A stretch of DNA of 64,000 nucleotides from NCBI GenBank assembly GCA_932521035.1, contig OW051495.1, positions 2,480,001 to 2,544,000 of the forward strand. Direction: 5' to 3'. Shown here one piece after another: positions 10,153 to 22,400 of this stretch; position 1 is the stretch's first letter; the number at the start of each line of letters is the position of its first letter. Below the pieces are notes generated by a model. The model was not told where the DNA came from, did no database searches, and saw nothing but the letters and a program-made list of their open reading frames with translations. The stretch is from Oscheius dolichura. Lineage: Eukaryota; Nematoda; Chromadorea; Rhabditida; Rhabditidae. The translations under genes and the position numbers were made by a program.

Positions 10153-13137
10153 ATGCGCGTCGCCGTAGCCCTGCTGCTCTTGGCAGCTTCCTTCTTGCCA
10201 ACTGAACAGAAAAAGGTTAGCCCGTATTATCATCTCACTTTCTCCCTTCTCACTGACACCTCAACAAAGTCTTGTTTCTCTTCTAGTGTTCCTTTTTTGT
10301 TACACAACACAAATTCGATACAAGTAGCACATTTTAGTAATGCGAGCAGCTCATAAATACTCGCCGAAACATTTAGAAACTCTTTTATCCGGAAATTGAA
10401 TTTTCATATTTTTTTTGTACTGCTGCGCGCCTAAAAGTTCCGCGCCCCAGGTTGTCTTCATTATTGACGACAATATATGGGCAACATTTTTAGATTTTCA
10501 AGTAGAAAAGGGTATATTCCAGCAGATTCTAACGATTTCCCAGTGAATTAGACATTTTCAGAAGGATCTGGATGACTTGGAGTCCCTCTTGGAGAACATC
10601 GACGAGGAGCAGGCCGACGATGGCAAGCCCGTCAACAAGGGTACGTTTTCCCTTTTCCCTAGAAGAAATCTCTCCTCTAACAACTTGTTCGACTAACAAG
10701 TAGTACACATTCTCTCCCGGCACGGACGACGGAAATGTCTCTCTCCCTTTCCCCCGGCCCGGGGAACAGCTGTCGACGGCTGTTTTTGTAACACGATGAC
10801 CGGCTTTTTGTAGTAGCAGCTGTAGCCTAAAAGTACAGATTTCTTACTCTTCGGGTTGAGGAGGGAGAGGGCGAAGGGGATGGTCATTAGTTTGGGGGGA
10901 TTGATTGGGAGGGCGAGGGATGGGGAGAAAGTACATCTGGTTCCAGACAGATCACTTTTAATGGACCAGAGAGGGGGATTAATACGAACGGACCCGAAAT
11001 ACTCTTCGGGTAACCCTTCTGCCCTCCGTTTACAAGAAGTACAGCCTTATCAAAGAGCGATAATCCTCAAAAACTGCGATTTGTAGACGATTTCCAACAG
11101 AAATTCCAACGTTTTTGGATCTTTGCTTATAGAATTTCGAGTTCTTTTCCCTCTCATAGTTCCAGGATTACTGTAGAAATGTACCATTCTGAATAGGGAA
11201 TCCTGTAGCAAAGCTGTGGAACAGCCAATGAAAGCTCCAGTACCAATAGAAACTTTTGTTATTTTTCCAAGTTTCAGTAAGCTTATAAAAAATAATTCCA
11301 TGGAGATTCCTTGATATAATCGGTTTATTGGTATAGCATGCATTCACTTTCTTATTAAAATATGCCTTATGTGACATATACTTTTTTTTGAGTTGGGAAA
11401 TTGAGAGTAGGCTCACTCGAACCGATAATTTTAGCTGCGCCGAACTGCAGTTTTAAAAAAATTTGAAAGTGAGGCAGTGAGGAGGAATGGAGCCTCGAAA
11501 TTTTGAAAATGGCACGATCGTTTTTTGAGCTAGCGTGACGTGAGTAGTGTCATTCGATGACGCTTCTTGGCGTATTGGTGGTTTATTTTTTGCTAACTCT
11601 GGCGCGTAACAGTGACGAATCGACAGCACTTTACCAAAGTTAAGCCCTTTTTCCATAGCCAGCCGGGTTCGGTCAACCAACTGTCAAAAATGGTTTCGCT
11701 TTTGGTTCTGTCAAAGCCGGAGATTTCGACGAAACCGATGGAACGGAGTAAACCCCAGCGCGGAGCCTCCGCCAACACAAAACGGGGGCGTCGGCCGGCC
11801 GCCGGCCGACCAAGGCGCCCCTTCACAATAAAACTGGGCAAATCTAGTCCATAATTAGCTACAGTAATCCCAGTCATTATTTTGGTCTTGGGCGATTCTA
11901 TAAGGCGAAATGCCGTTTTGGCCGGGAATAAGGGCCGCCACTCCATAGATTCCCCTCTATCCCTCCAAAATTCTTCCGTTTCTACCATTTCCCCTCTTCT
12001 CCCTCTAGTTTAGTCTGTTGTTTGTTAGCTATGACTGCCAGCTGCCTCATAAAATGCTAGACGATATCCTAAAAACAAGCGCCCTCTCCGGAACAGCCCT
12101 CCTCCATCAGAACACGGCCTATTCCCCTTATTTTCTGTTTCAAAACCAGTTACAATGATTGATTTCAGTGGAGGTGAAGAATCCGTGCGAGGACCACGTC
12201 TGCGGCTGGGGAAAGGAATGCGTCGTGACGAAGAAGGGCGAGCCCATCTGCGAGTGTATCACCAAGTGCCCCGAGCTCGACGGCGACCCGAATGACATGG
12301 TCTGCGCCAACAACAACCAGACCTTCTCCTCCCTCTGCGAGCTCTACCGCCAGCGCTGTCTCTGCAAGAAGGGATCCAAGCACTGCGAGAAGAAGACCTA
12401 CGCCAAGGTCCACCTCGAATACTTAGGAGAATGCAAACAGCTCAACGAGTGCACCGACGAGCTCATGGCCCAGTTCCCCGAACGCATGTCCGACTGGCTC
12501 TTCCAGGTAAGATCCCATCGCTTGACTGTCTATCTGTGTCTCCTTTTCTAGGTCATGAGAGAGCTCAAGAAGAGACGTGAACTCCACAACATGGAATGGG
12601 AAGAACTCCTCCAGGAGGCCGAGACCGACGACGAGAAGCGCCACGTCTACCCCGTCATCTGGAAGTTCTGCGACCTCGACACCAAGCCCCATGATAAGGT
12701 GAGAGGCCGGGACAGGCAGAATGAGTCATTCTCGATTTTGTGAGCCGCTCAAATGTTTAAAGCTGCGCAATGACCAATCGCTCATAACAACTGCCCACCG
12801 CCGCTTTGCACTTCTCCTCACTACTTCCCGAACCTTCCGACCGGGGGCAACTTTTGATTTCTCTAAATTTTGGATACATTCATCAGGAAGTAACTGACAC
12901 AGTATCTAAAGATCTCATTTTGTATCAAAAGAGAAACTAAATCAAAAATGACAAAATACTTTTCAGGCAGTTTCCCACCATGAACTGATCCCCATCACCG
13001 CTCCCGTCATCCCAATGGAATCCTGCATCAAGCCTTTCCTCGAGGGATGTGATGCTGACAACGATGGCAACATCTCCATCAAGGAGTGGGGAAAATGCCT
13101 CGGACTGAAGGAGGGCGAGATCCAGGAGCGCTGCTAA
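10153..13137 (+). CDS. SPARC / osteonectin, basement-membrane matricellular protein
   Basis: Exons 10153-10215, 10562-10640, 12169-12506, 12552-12698 and 12967-13137 encode 265 residues. Exon 1 is a signal peptide (MRVAVALLLLAASFLPTEQ). Exon 2 is a short acidic domain (DDLESLLENIDEEQADDG). Exon 3 starts with the follistatin-like/Kazal cysteine module (CEDHVCGWGKECVV), with a possible N-glycosylation site NNQT. The rest is the extracellular calcium-binding domain with a canonical EF-hand loop DADNDGNISIKE and a final disulphide-forming cysteine. SPARC is secreted, binds collagen and calcium, and acts in basement membranes; Caenorhabditis OST-1 is the counterpart. Intron 2 is unusually long (1.5 kb). 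An inverted copy of exon 2 and intron 1 lies 1.6 kb upstream. Confidence 0.96.
10641..12168. other. Long second intron of SPARC
   Basis: This 1.5-kb intron holds no convincing exon. Open frames on both strands around 11590-11990 overlap each other over a palindromic GC-rich patch (CGGCCGGCCGCCGGCCG) and look like chance. Its length, against about 40-350 bases for the other SPARC introns, leaves room for intronic control elements, but none can be named. Confidence 0.5.
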
Positions 13138-13417
13138 ACCTTCTTCCTCCTTGGCCGGTTTTTCTTCTATGAAGAAAAAACGATAATCAGTGAAATAAGA
13201 CTGCCAAACCTCACCATATTTATACAGCTTACAATTACTTTTCTTGTGTCTTTTACTTGAGAATAAATGTATTAAGTAAGGTGACAATCTATCTATAATC
13301 TTTAAGGTAATTTACAATTACAAAAAAAAAATAGAAAGTTTATTATTTATAGACAAAAACACATTAAAATCGAATAAAAATATCACCTTCTTCTGGGGAT
13401 GTACACAAATGCGAATA

Positions 13418-16400
13418 CTAATCAAAATCGGCGATAAGTTTCTTTAAGAGGAAATCAAATAGGGTTAGCTGCCTAACCGGTCGGTACTTTAGAAGACTCT
13501 CATAAAGTTCACCTAAATAGTCTTGTTTTCGGCTATAAAACTCTAAAAACGAAGATATTAAAATGAGACTTACCTAACAATATTCCTTTATCTTTCAGCT
13601 GTTTGACCAAGTTGCAAAATAATGCAATAGTTTCTTCATGTTCGAATACACAGTAGATAATTTCTCTTCCTGCCATTGAAGCAGCAATCAATTGGATAAT
13701 ACCTTAAATGAATTCAAATGAATTAAAAAAAGGCCAACTAACATTTGAGCTCCAGATTTCCTTTAAAAGCACCACAGCCCCAGTTACCGGTAGCCACATG
13801 TGGTTTATCTGGAAGACTTGATTTGAATCCAGTAAAAGCTTTTCGAATTTCCCTGTCGATATGGTAACGACAGAATTGTTTAGTACTATCTTTGCGGAAA
13901 CTTAGGGCATCAATAGCCACTACTTCGCACATAATTCTTCTGAAGGTTTCTACTTTATAAAAATTTTCAAAGAAAGGAACCTGAAGTTATCCCACGGCTG
14001 ATCAATAATTTCTTTAAGTGGACGCATTTGAGTATTATCGCCGTATCCCACGTAGTCGCTGTATTGCTGTGCACCAGCAATAAATATAGCCTCATTATCT
14101 CTCATTCTTGGACAAAGCAGCATAGATACCATCATTTCAGGGCAACAAAGAAAACGGATTTCCTCCTAAAGAATGTAAAAACGAACAGAAATAAAGAAAC
14201 CTGAACAAAACCGTGAGTTACAACTCCACCACCAATGAATTTATTCGCAAAATCAACTTGTAAAGTTCTTGGGCATTGTTCTATATATTCATCTACTATA
14301 CCAACTTTGCTAAGCTATAAAATTAGCTAGATTTATACAGTAAAAGATCTTACCAAAGCCTCGGTAAAGACTCTATCCTTTAGAATATCCATATCTTCGA
14401 GTTTATATGCAACTCTGCGGAATGTTATAACGCCAAGAGGCATTTTATCGATTACAGTCTAAAACAGAGAAATTCAGAAGAATCATCACTTACCGCAAAG
14501 TAATTGAGCACAAAACGTAGTTTTTGGAATACCGGTGCTTTTGGAGGAAGTAAGGTTAGGATGCCCAAATTGAATTGATTGAAATTTTCTTCATATGGAA
14601 AGAGTCCAAGAAAACTACACGCCAACAAAGATGCACACTGCTCTTGACTAAGAGAAACAGAACATTGCATAACTTGTTCATCAGTGCGTAAAATGGGTAA
14701 CTGCTGTATAAACAAAAAATTAATATTAAGAATAAAATTACCGCTGTTATAACTTCTGGTGCTCTTTTCGCTAATTTCACAATTCCATGAAGGAGTTCTA
14801 GAAAGATACTTCGCTTCTCTTCTGTGTCTAATTTTTTATAATAAAATAAGAGGGCATCCATGTCGTTACGAGTGCGTAAACGCCGTACTAAACACTGAAA
14901 ATAAATTAAAATAAGTTAATCGTAAGAAACTAACCATGAAATCATTGAATGAAGCAATACCGTGTTCTGCTGCGTACTCTAGTTCTCGCCTAATGACTAG
15001 TCCCCATCTTACATCATCATTTGTTTTATACTCTGTATCCCATGGTAGATCAACGAAACCTTTAACTCCCCAAAATCTGAAAAAGAAAAATAAGTAACTA
15101 ATGTGTTTGGAAAGATACCTAGTATTTGGAGAAGGAGGCAATGGTGTAGGAGGCAAATTCGGGTTCCGTGACAAGCTGTCAAGTTGGAACATTAGTTTGT
15201 CAGTACCATCTATTGAGGGTCGATAAAAATCTGGCAGCATTTCTAAAAATTTTGTAAAAAAAATATGAAGAACTAACTGTACGGGTTTGACAGGGCTTCG
15301 CGTCGAAGTTCTGCTCCAATTGCCATAAAAGGCTTAGTGTCGATTTTTCTACTTGTGCTACGAAGAGTCATTGGTCTAAAAGTCGGTTACCAATGAAATA
15401 AAAAAGAGCCAACTTGGCTGAGGACAGCGAAGAATAAGATGGTGGCTTTGGTGAGGACAGTGAAGAAGATGATCCAGTAGTAATTTGGATAGGATGTTCT
15501 TTAAATACATCTTCATTACTGGAAGTTCCCGGTATTGGGTCGGTATCACTGCTCACGGTAATAGGAATATTCTAAAACCAGGTTTGAAAAATTATAACCT
15601 ATTACCGTTTTATCATACTTACTTGAACGATCATCGGCAAGACTTTCTATAGAACCCGCAAAAACTACAGCATCATCATTGCTTCTCTGAACATCCAGTT
15701 ATTGTAATCTACCAAAACATTATACCAATCCATACGTATTGCAGCTATTTGTGTTTGATATAGACTCTACAGCAGTAAGCATTTCATCCTCCATTTCTTC
15801 TTCCAAATTTGGATCCATCATCTCTTTTTCCTGCAATGGATAAATTAAATTATGTATTAAACACTAGTTGTGATACTAGGAGACAACATTAGATAACACT
15901 TAAAAATTCCTCAAAGGCGTTTGTTTGAAAATGACGACAATTTGTTTGAATGTGAGGAACTACACGTCTTTAGTTTCAAAGTTCAAGAGGCTGCAAGGCT
16001 CCAAGAAGGACTATTATAATTTATATCAAATTATCCGGCTCATAAGTTATAAACATGCTCACTAACCTTTGGAGAATGGGCGGGACTTTTTCCAATTTCA
16101 ACTGATCCTGTATCTTTATCAATTTCATTACTGCAATTGTTTTCCAAGTTTTCACACTCCTAAAATTATGGGTTACATTTTATATTTCACCTTACTGCCT
16201 CATATTCTTCATGGTCATTTTCTTCAATGGCATTTTCTCCTACAGAAGACTGCTGTTTGCTCATTATCTCTAATTCTTCAGTTCTAACATCTGACTGAGA
16301 TCGTCTGCTTTCCCAAACTGAGGTTGCTCTCTCAGTTCTCTTTCCATCCGAATTAATGCCAAAGGATGGCTTGCGTTCAAGGAATGCAGACAAGCTTGAT

Positions 16401-17425
16401 TTTGTTGCTGATGGAGATTTAAGATGTTCTACCGGAGCCTCTTTCTACAAAAGGGTAAGAGAAGACAATATACCACACCTTTGCTGTTGAATTGCCTTTA
16501 GTTCTTCCTCTTGTCTGGACCGGAGAACGATATTGTAAGTTTCTGTCACTCTGTTTCATTCGTTCAAGCAGCGATATGCTTTTAGCTTGCTTATCAATCT
16601 TTTGCATTGTCTAAAAATAGATGATTACAAATAACCTTAAAAGTCACCTTGTTCTTCTCATTGGTATCTTTATCATCAGTATAAGCACTTGTTTTGGAAC
16701 CATTTTCATCATCTCTGACATCTTCATCGGACCTACTTTTCTGTAACTTTAACTAGATTAACAGACTCAAAGATGGAATGCAAGACACTTGTTGACTGGC
16801 GACAAGAAAATAAGAACAAATATTACCTTCACTGCATTTCCTTGTTCGGCTGGATGTTTCTGCTTGCGATTAGAAACATTCGAGACTACATGAGCCGTCT
16901 TGTTAAAAAATCCTTTTATACTGTTCCTTCTAGTCTTCTCCAAATTCTTCTGCAATGCATCTGCTTCTGCTCTGCTATCATCGAGTGGTATTATGTCCTC
17001 GTCGTCCACATCATCAACAAGCACAGGCTTTATCTTCGATTCCTTTCGACTTGGAACGTTCGCATCTGAATTCTTTTATAATTCAGACAAAAAAAGCTTT
17101 ATACATTCTCTCGTAATAGGTGAGTTTTTATTATGTACTGCCATATGTACAGGGCCATCGCGTAGATTATCAAAATGGCTTTTCTCCTTCTTTGGAGGCT
17201 TCTTTTGTACAGGCGAATCCTGAAAGAGCTTGTATGGATGATTACAAGGACAACCTAAAACAAAAAAAAGCATCATGAACTAACCGCTTTAGTTTGATTT
17301 ATACGCGTTTTTGATGGCTTCCGGTTGTTTCCCGAAGCAATTGCCAATGGAGATATGATCTTCTCACATGAGGTATCAGAAGAATCCTCTTCAATATTGT
17401 ATTCGTCTTTATCACCCATATGCTT
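13418..17425 (-). CDS. Poly(ADP-ribose) glycohydrolase
   Basis: Hydrolyses ribose-ribose bonds of poly(ADP-ribose), mainly in the nucleus. Exons I can join start at 17425-17285, 17219, 17065-16827, 16740-16648, 16610-16479, 16444-16197, 16160-16067, 15830-15726, 15686-15606, 15571-15414, 15375-15278, 15242-15119, 15076-14935, 14894-14742, 14703-14494, 14458-14354, 14314-14201, 14165-13981, 13939-13743, 13702-13574 and 13542-13418. The C-terminal half is clearly PARG: VSLSQEQCASLLACSFLG, then the signature VDFANKFIGGGVVTHGFVQ with the catalytic Glu pair in QEEIRF, then AGAQQYSDYVGYG and ATGNWGCGAFKG. The N-terminal half is charged and low-complexity, with basic clusters fitting nuclear localisation. 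The true first exon is unresolved; frames at 17620-18072 are candidates. Coding sequence is AT-rich, unlike neighbouring SPARC and HECTD1. Confidence 0.93.
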
Positions 17426-19486
17426 CTGAAATGAAAGACATTTGCACTATGTATTGTTGTTGAAGAGATGAGTAAAACAAGAAATAAAGAAGCATCAGTG
17501 AAAAGAAAGCAAAAGGCTTCAAAGAACACAGCACGAAAATTGCGAAAGACACGTCCCAAAAATTCCCAAAGAATGACGCTGTCAACGAGCGCCAAAATTT
17601 CTCTTCTCTTCAGAGTACCTTTTCAAAAAGATCTCTCTTTGTCCATGATTTATCTGTTTCAGATAACTTTAGAACGCCAGATATGATTATTGATCTGTGT
17701 GAATGACAGCTAGAGGTCCGAATATGACGAAAAATGAGCAGCAAGAACATTGAGAGCCATCAAAATGAGCAGGTTCTATTTTTCAATTTCGCCCTTCAAA
17801 ATAAGTTGTTTCCCGCTCCTCAGTAAACAACGATCACCGGATGAACTATCTTTCATTTCAAATAAGTTCCCCCTGGGCAAATCGTCTTCAGCCACTGCTC
17901 TTTGATTTATTATTCTCGTCTTTTGTTCACTTCCATAGCATCTTGAAAAATACCTGCACAGCCTCTCCATCATTTCATTCGTGACTGACGTCATATGAGG
18001 GCTGCAAACGAAGAGGAGTTGATCGAAAGCGCAAACTTGCAGGAAGGCTAGTTTGCTTACGTTTCTTCCCAAATTTGAACTCTTCTAATTGGATACTTGC
18101 ATCAAAATGGCTAATTTGATGTAAAATAATATGTTCCCCATTGATTTTATGCCCTGAACCAACTCTTTTTGCCGACTAACAGACCTTAACTAATCATGAT
18201 TGAAGGGTGTGCAATATTCCTCGTTTTTTTTTGTATTGAACTTCGCGGAACGTGAACATCAATTTCCGCGTGAATATCACGTGATACGTTACTGGAGTTG
18301 ATTTCAATAACTTTCGTCTTTTGAAATGTCGTGCCACTCTTTCTAATTTAGATTTCAGCGAAGGGGACCTTCTATTTCATAAAAGGACCCTGTTCTAGAA
18401 GAATCCAGCTCTCATTGAAGAAGAGGGAGAGAGACAGACAGCGAACCTCCATGCATCTCTCCGTCTCTGACGCAGCCTTTCCATCGATACTGACGAGGGG
18501 GCCAGCCATCCTCTCCCGTTCAGGTCTCTCTTTCTCTTCCCTCTATCTCGAAATAACGCAACTTTCAAATCAGCTGATAGGTTCGTACTCTGGAAGAGGA
18601 TTATCCATCTTTTAGTGAGGGGAACGATTAGAGTGTTGTGTGGGATTAGGTTCAAGTGGCTCGGAAAGAAGAGCGAACGAAGGAGTCACGAGATCGCGGC
18701 GCGTATAACCTTCCGCTTTGAAATTCGTCTAAAAAAAGGCTGACATTTGATGGAAGATGTCTATTTTATATTTTTTACTCAGAGAAAAGTGTGCAACTCT
18801 AGTCAAATGGCACTTCCTGGTACTTGAGGAAGGGATCCTATCACTCGCGCTCTTTGAACCCTATCTTATTTCCTCACAGCTAATGACATGCTTCCTTCTT
18901 TTCTCTCGTTTTTCTCATTTCATCATTATGTTCTGTTTATCTGTTGATCCCATCCTCACCTCTAAACACTTCTCTGTCAGCAGCTTCCACGTGTTATTTA
19001 CTTCGAAATAACGATGACTATTGTCGAAATAGTATATGGAATAATTTTGCCGTTGTGGTGGGAAAGTAGACCCCATTGTTACACGTCGTCTTATCATTCT
19101 ATTTCTCTCCGTTTTCCATTACAGCACTTCTTGTCAAATGGTTACAAACCTCAATGAAAATCGCTGAATTTCTCTTTTTTATCACTTTGATAACTAAACA
19201 TTTTACGAGATGAGGTGAGAAATTGACCGATTTTCCTTTTTATCAACTTTATCTTCTCATTTCTCTCATTTATTCACCTCAACCTCTCCTTTTGATGTAC
19301 AGGGCAACCGCGACGCGTTGATGTCATTGTCAAACGCGAGGCGGTTTGAACCGGAACGGTTACTTCACTTCTCTACCTCTTGTCCTCTTCCTGTTCTCGT
19401 CTCTCTAATAAACAAATTGCCTTTTCAGTCCCTCGTCGCCTGGTTAGCCTTTTGCTAACTTTGGGAAAGTCTTTCCCGGGGCGACA
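17426..19486. other. Divergent intergenic region between PARG and HECTD1
   Basis: Probably contains the PARG 5' exons and both promoters. On the minus strand, 18072-17776 reads as 98 open codons (including MTSVTNEMMERLCRYFSRCY) and 17697-17617 could be a small exon, but I cannot splice either into PARG with confidence. The right part is pyrimidine-rich with no coding signal. Confidence 0.45.
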
Positions 19487-22400
19487 ATGGAGGGCATAGA
19501 CCCCGACGTCTTATTGGAATGGCTACAAACGGGTATGGGAGATGAGCGAGATCTTCAGGTAGTTTTCCCCTTTTTACAAAAAAAATATATATTCAGCTCA
19601 TGGCTCTGGAGCAATTGTGTATGCTCCTGTTGATGGCGGATAATATCGACCGCTGTTTTGAGTCTTGTCCACCCAGAACGTTTCTTCCAGCTCTGTGCAA
19701 AATATTTCTCGATGAATCAGCTCCAGAGAATATATTGGAAGTCACAGCACGAGCTATCACCTATTATTTGGATGTATCTAATGAATGCACAAGGAGAATC
19801 ACACAGGTTTGACATTGTTGTTACTTTTCTCTATGTTTTTACATATTTCTTTTTCACTAGGATACATGACGAGGAAGAAAATGCCACAAAACTAGAGATC
19901 ATTGAAAGCGAACAACGATGTTCTTTGAATTCTAATCCGGAAATTCGAATAATTTTACATATGAGAATGCGGACTTCCCTTTGAGCAATGATGACTGCAT
20001 TTTTTCTGAATATGATTTAGAAATCGGAAACTAAAAATTATGTGATTTGAGTCAAATTTCTGGAGAAAACGTATCAAAGAAATGATGAAAATGAAAGGGG
20101 CATGAGATGCAACGGGAGTAAAACGGATAAGAATAAAAACATAGAACAAATAACTTTTCAGGTTGATGGAGCAGTAAAAGCCATCTGCAATCGTCTGGCA
20201 GCTGCTGAAATGAACGAGAGAGCCAGTAAGGATCTGGCCGAGCAGTGTGTCAAACTGCTGGAACACGTCTGCCAACGAGAGACGCTTGCCGTCTACGATG
20301 CCGGCGGTATGAACGCCATGCTGACCCTGGTCCGTGCACATGGCGAAAAAATACACAAAGTGAGTCAAATAACATTTATGAATAATATTGGGGATAACTT
20401 CAAAGCAGGGAATTGTTGTTCTGAATTATTCTTCAACAATGGCAGCCGGACTGGTTGGAGTTGCTGCTGCTGACACGGCCCGTACCAAGTGGCCGCCGCT
20501 TTCTTTCTTGCCCTTTTCCTTCTTCTTCTCTGTCTTGTTCTTCGTCTGGAGTTCCTTCTTCTTCTCGTTCAAATGGTGGCCGAGCTCAAACTCCAAGTAC
20601 CAGGTACTGCGATGAACACCCTGCTCGGCCTGCCGTCTCACGTACTCGTCCATCTTCTCGGCGGCTATTATCTTTTGATGACGATATGCCAAAACAGCAA
20701 AGTTATGGATAATGGCAAGGCACAAGGCTGTCAGCACCGTCAGGAACCAGTCGATCTGCGGTAGATCGAGCTCGTCGTCCTTTAGAATCTTCGCCATGAG
20801 CAACACCGTCGGGACTGTATAAACAACCAAGAGAATAATGATTTTCACTATTTTAATCCATTTTTACAAACAAGAAAAGACTTGTACTACATGCAAAAAG
20901 TGAAACAGTCATCGACGACGGTGAATTGAAGCATGACATGCAAAAAAGCAAATGTGATGCGCATTCTTGATGCGTCATTTGAACTTTTTACAAATTTCTG
21001 AAGGACGGAGAGTGAAGGAGACGATTTTCAACGAATAAAAAGAAGAACAATGCAAATATTCAGTGAAGACATCACCTAGGAAGTTGAAAAATTACAATTT
21101 TTATAAGAAGATAGCAAGGACATAAAAAGAAGAATCAATTGGACAATTGAAACATATGGAGTGAAAAAAAACAAGAATTTGGTAAACAAGCAGAAAAAGG
21201 CATCTATCCAGATTTTCCAGGATTTGTCTGTGTGAAAACTGTATCTACAAGCTAAAATGGTAACTCACAAGACTTCAGAAAGTTGGTTATCAACCAAAAA
21301 TCGGAGCCTACGACTTCAAAAATTACAATTTTTGAAAAGAAAAACCTAAAAGACGATCAACAGGGAGCACAAAAGTGTAGAATAAAACATACAGCTAAAG
21401 CATAAGAATGTCAAGAAATAATTGAAAATCAAGAACAAGAAAACGAAAGACATCTAGTCCCATATGTATTGCTCGTGTCTCTCTAGCAGTATTTGCCGAT
21501 GAATTCCTTCTCGAGGTAGCTGAAGGCGGGGTCGACGTACTTGACGTAGAGATACTGGGCGCCCTTGGTCTGGGGCAGCCAGAGGTAGACGAGGAAGGCC
21601 GACTTGAGGATGAAGTAGAACGGGAACCAGGACAGAAAGACGCCGGCGAACGCGTCCACCAGGAAGAACGAGCTGAATGTGGTCCAGTAAACGAGCCACT
21701 GGGTGTCGTCGTCCTGTCCCGGGGTGCGGATGGCCAGCACCGACGCGTAGCACGGGTAGACGAATCCGATGAGGTTACTCACGAACTGGGCCCCTCCGCC
21801 GCACATCATGTACAGGCTCCAGACGGCCACCAGCACGTAGGCGATGTATTCCCTCTGCATTCCGAACTGAGCCTCGAGGAATTGGAAAGCCTGGTCGGCC
21901 GTGGCTCCGTGGCTCCGGTACATCCAGGCGATCACATCCTGATGGGCTAGTTTCATTCCTTCGGCGGGAGGACGGCCGGCCTTGGGCGGCGGGGCGCTGG
22001 CAGACGGCGCACGGCCACTGCCTCTGACGGCGACGACGGTTTGGGCGGTAGCTTGTTCGGAGGCCATCTTGAGGGACTGGGCTTCGGCGGCTTGTTGCTG
22101 GATGTCTTGTTGGTCTTCTACGAGCATCTGCTTTTCCTTGGACGGGGGTTAGTTGGGGACGGGCCGAACGGTTGCCGAGATAATGAACTAGAAGGGAAGG
22201 GAAAATCTTTTACTTTTAGAGGATCATTTGTTTCGTGTAAGGACCAGTAAGACGACTTTAGAAAATCAGAAACCCCTAATTTGAAGGCGCGAAAGAGCCC
22301 GAGATCCGCGCGCCCGCACCCGTAAAATCTCGGAACAATGGAAATTTTGGGAAACTGAAACAAGAAAAACGAGGAAAAGAGCTCTGTATGATCTTTATCT

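Noticed and set aside
11593..11988. Overlapping long frames in SPARC intron 2
   Set aside because: Both strands are open over the same GC-rich palindromic patch, typical of chance frames; no splice or domain support.
17468..17686. Lysine-rich plus-strand frame opposite PARG
   Set aside because: It lies opposite PARG intron and exon sequence, with no start or splice support.
21483..22127. Secretory carrier membrane protein (SCAMP)
   Set aside because: Considered because of the multi-span layout. VYPCYAS and the [14 protein letters not shown] segment identify the TB2/DP1/HVA22 family instead.
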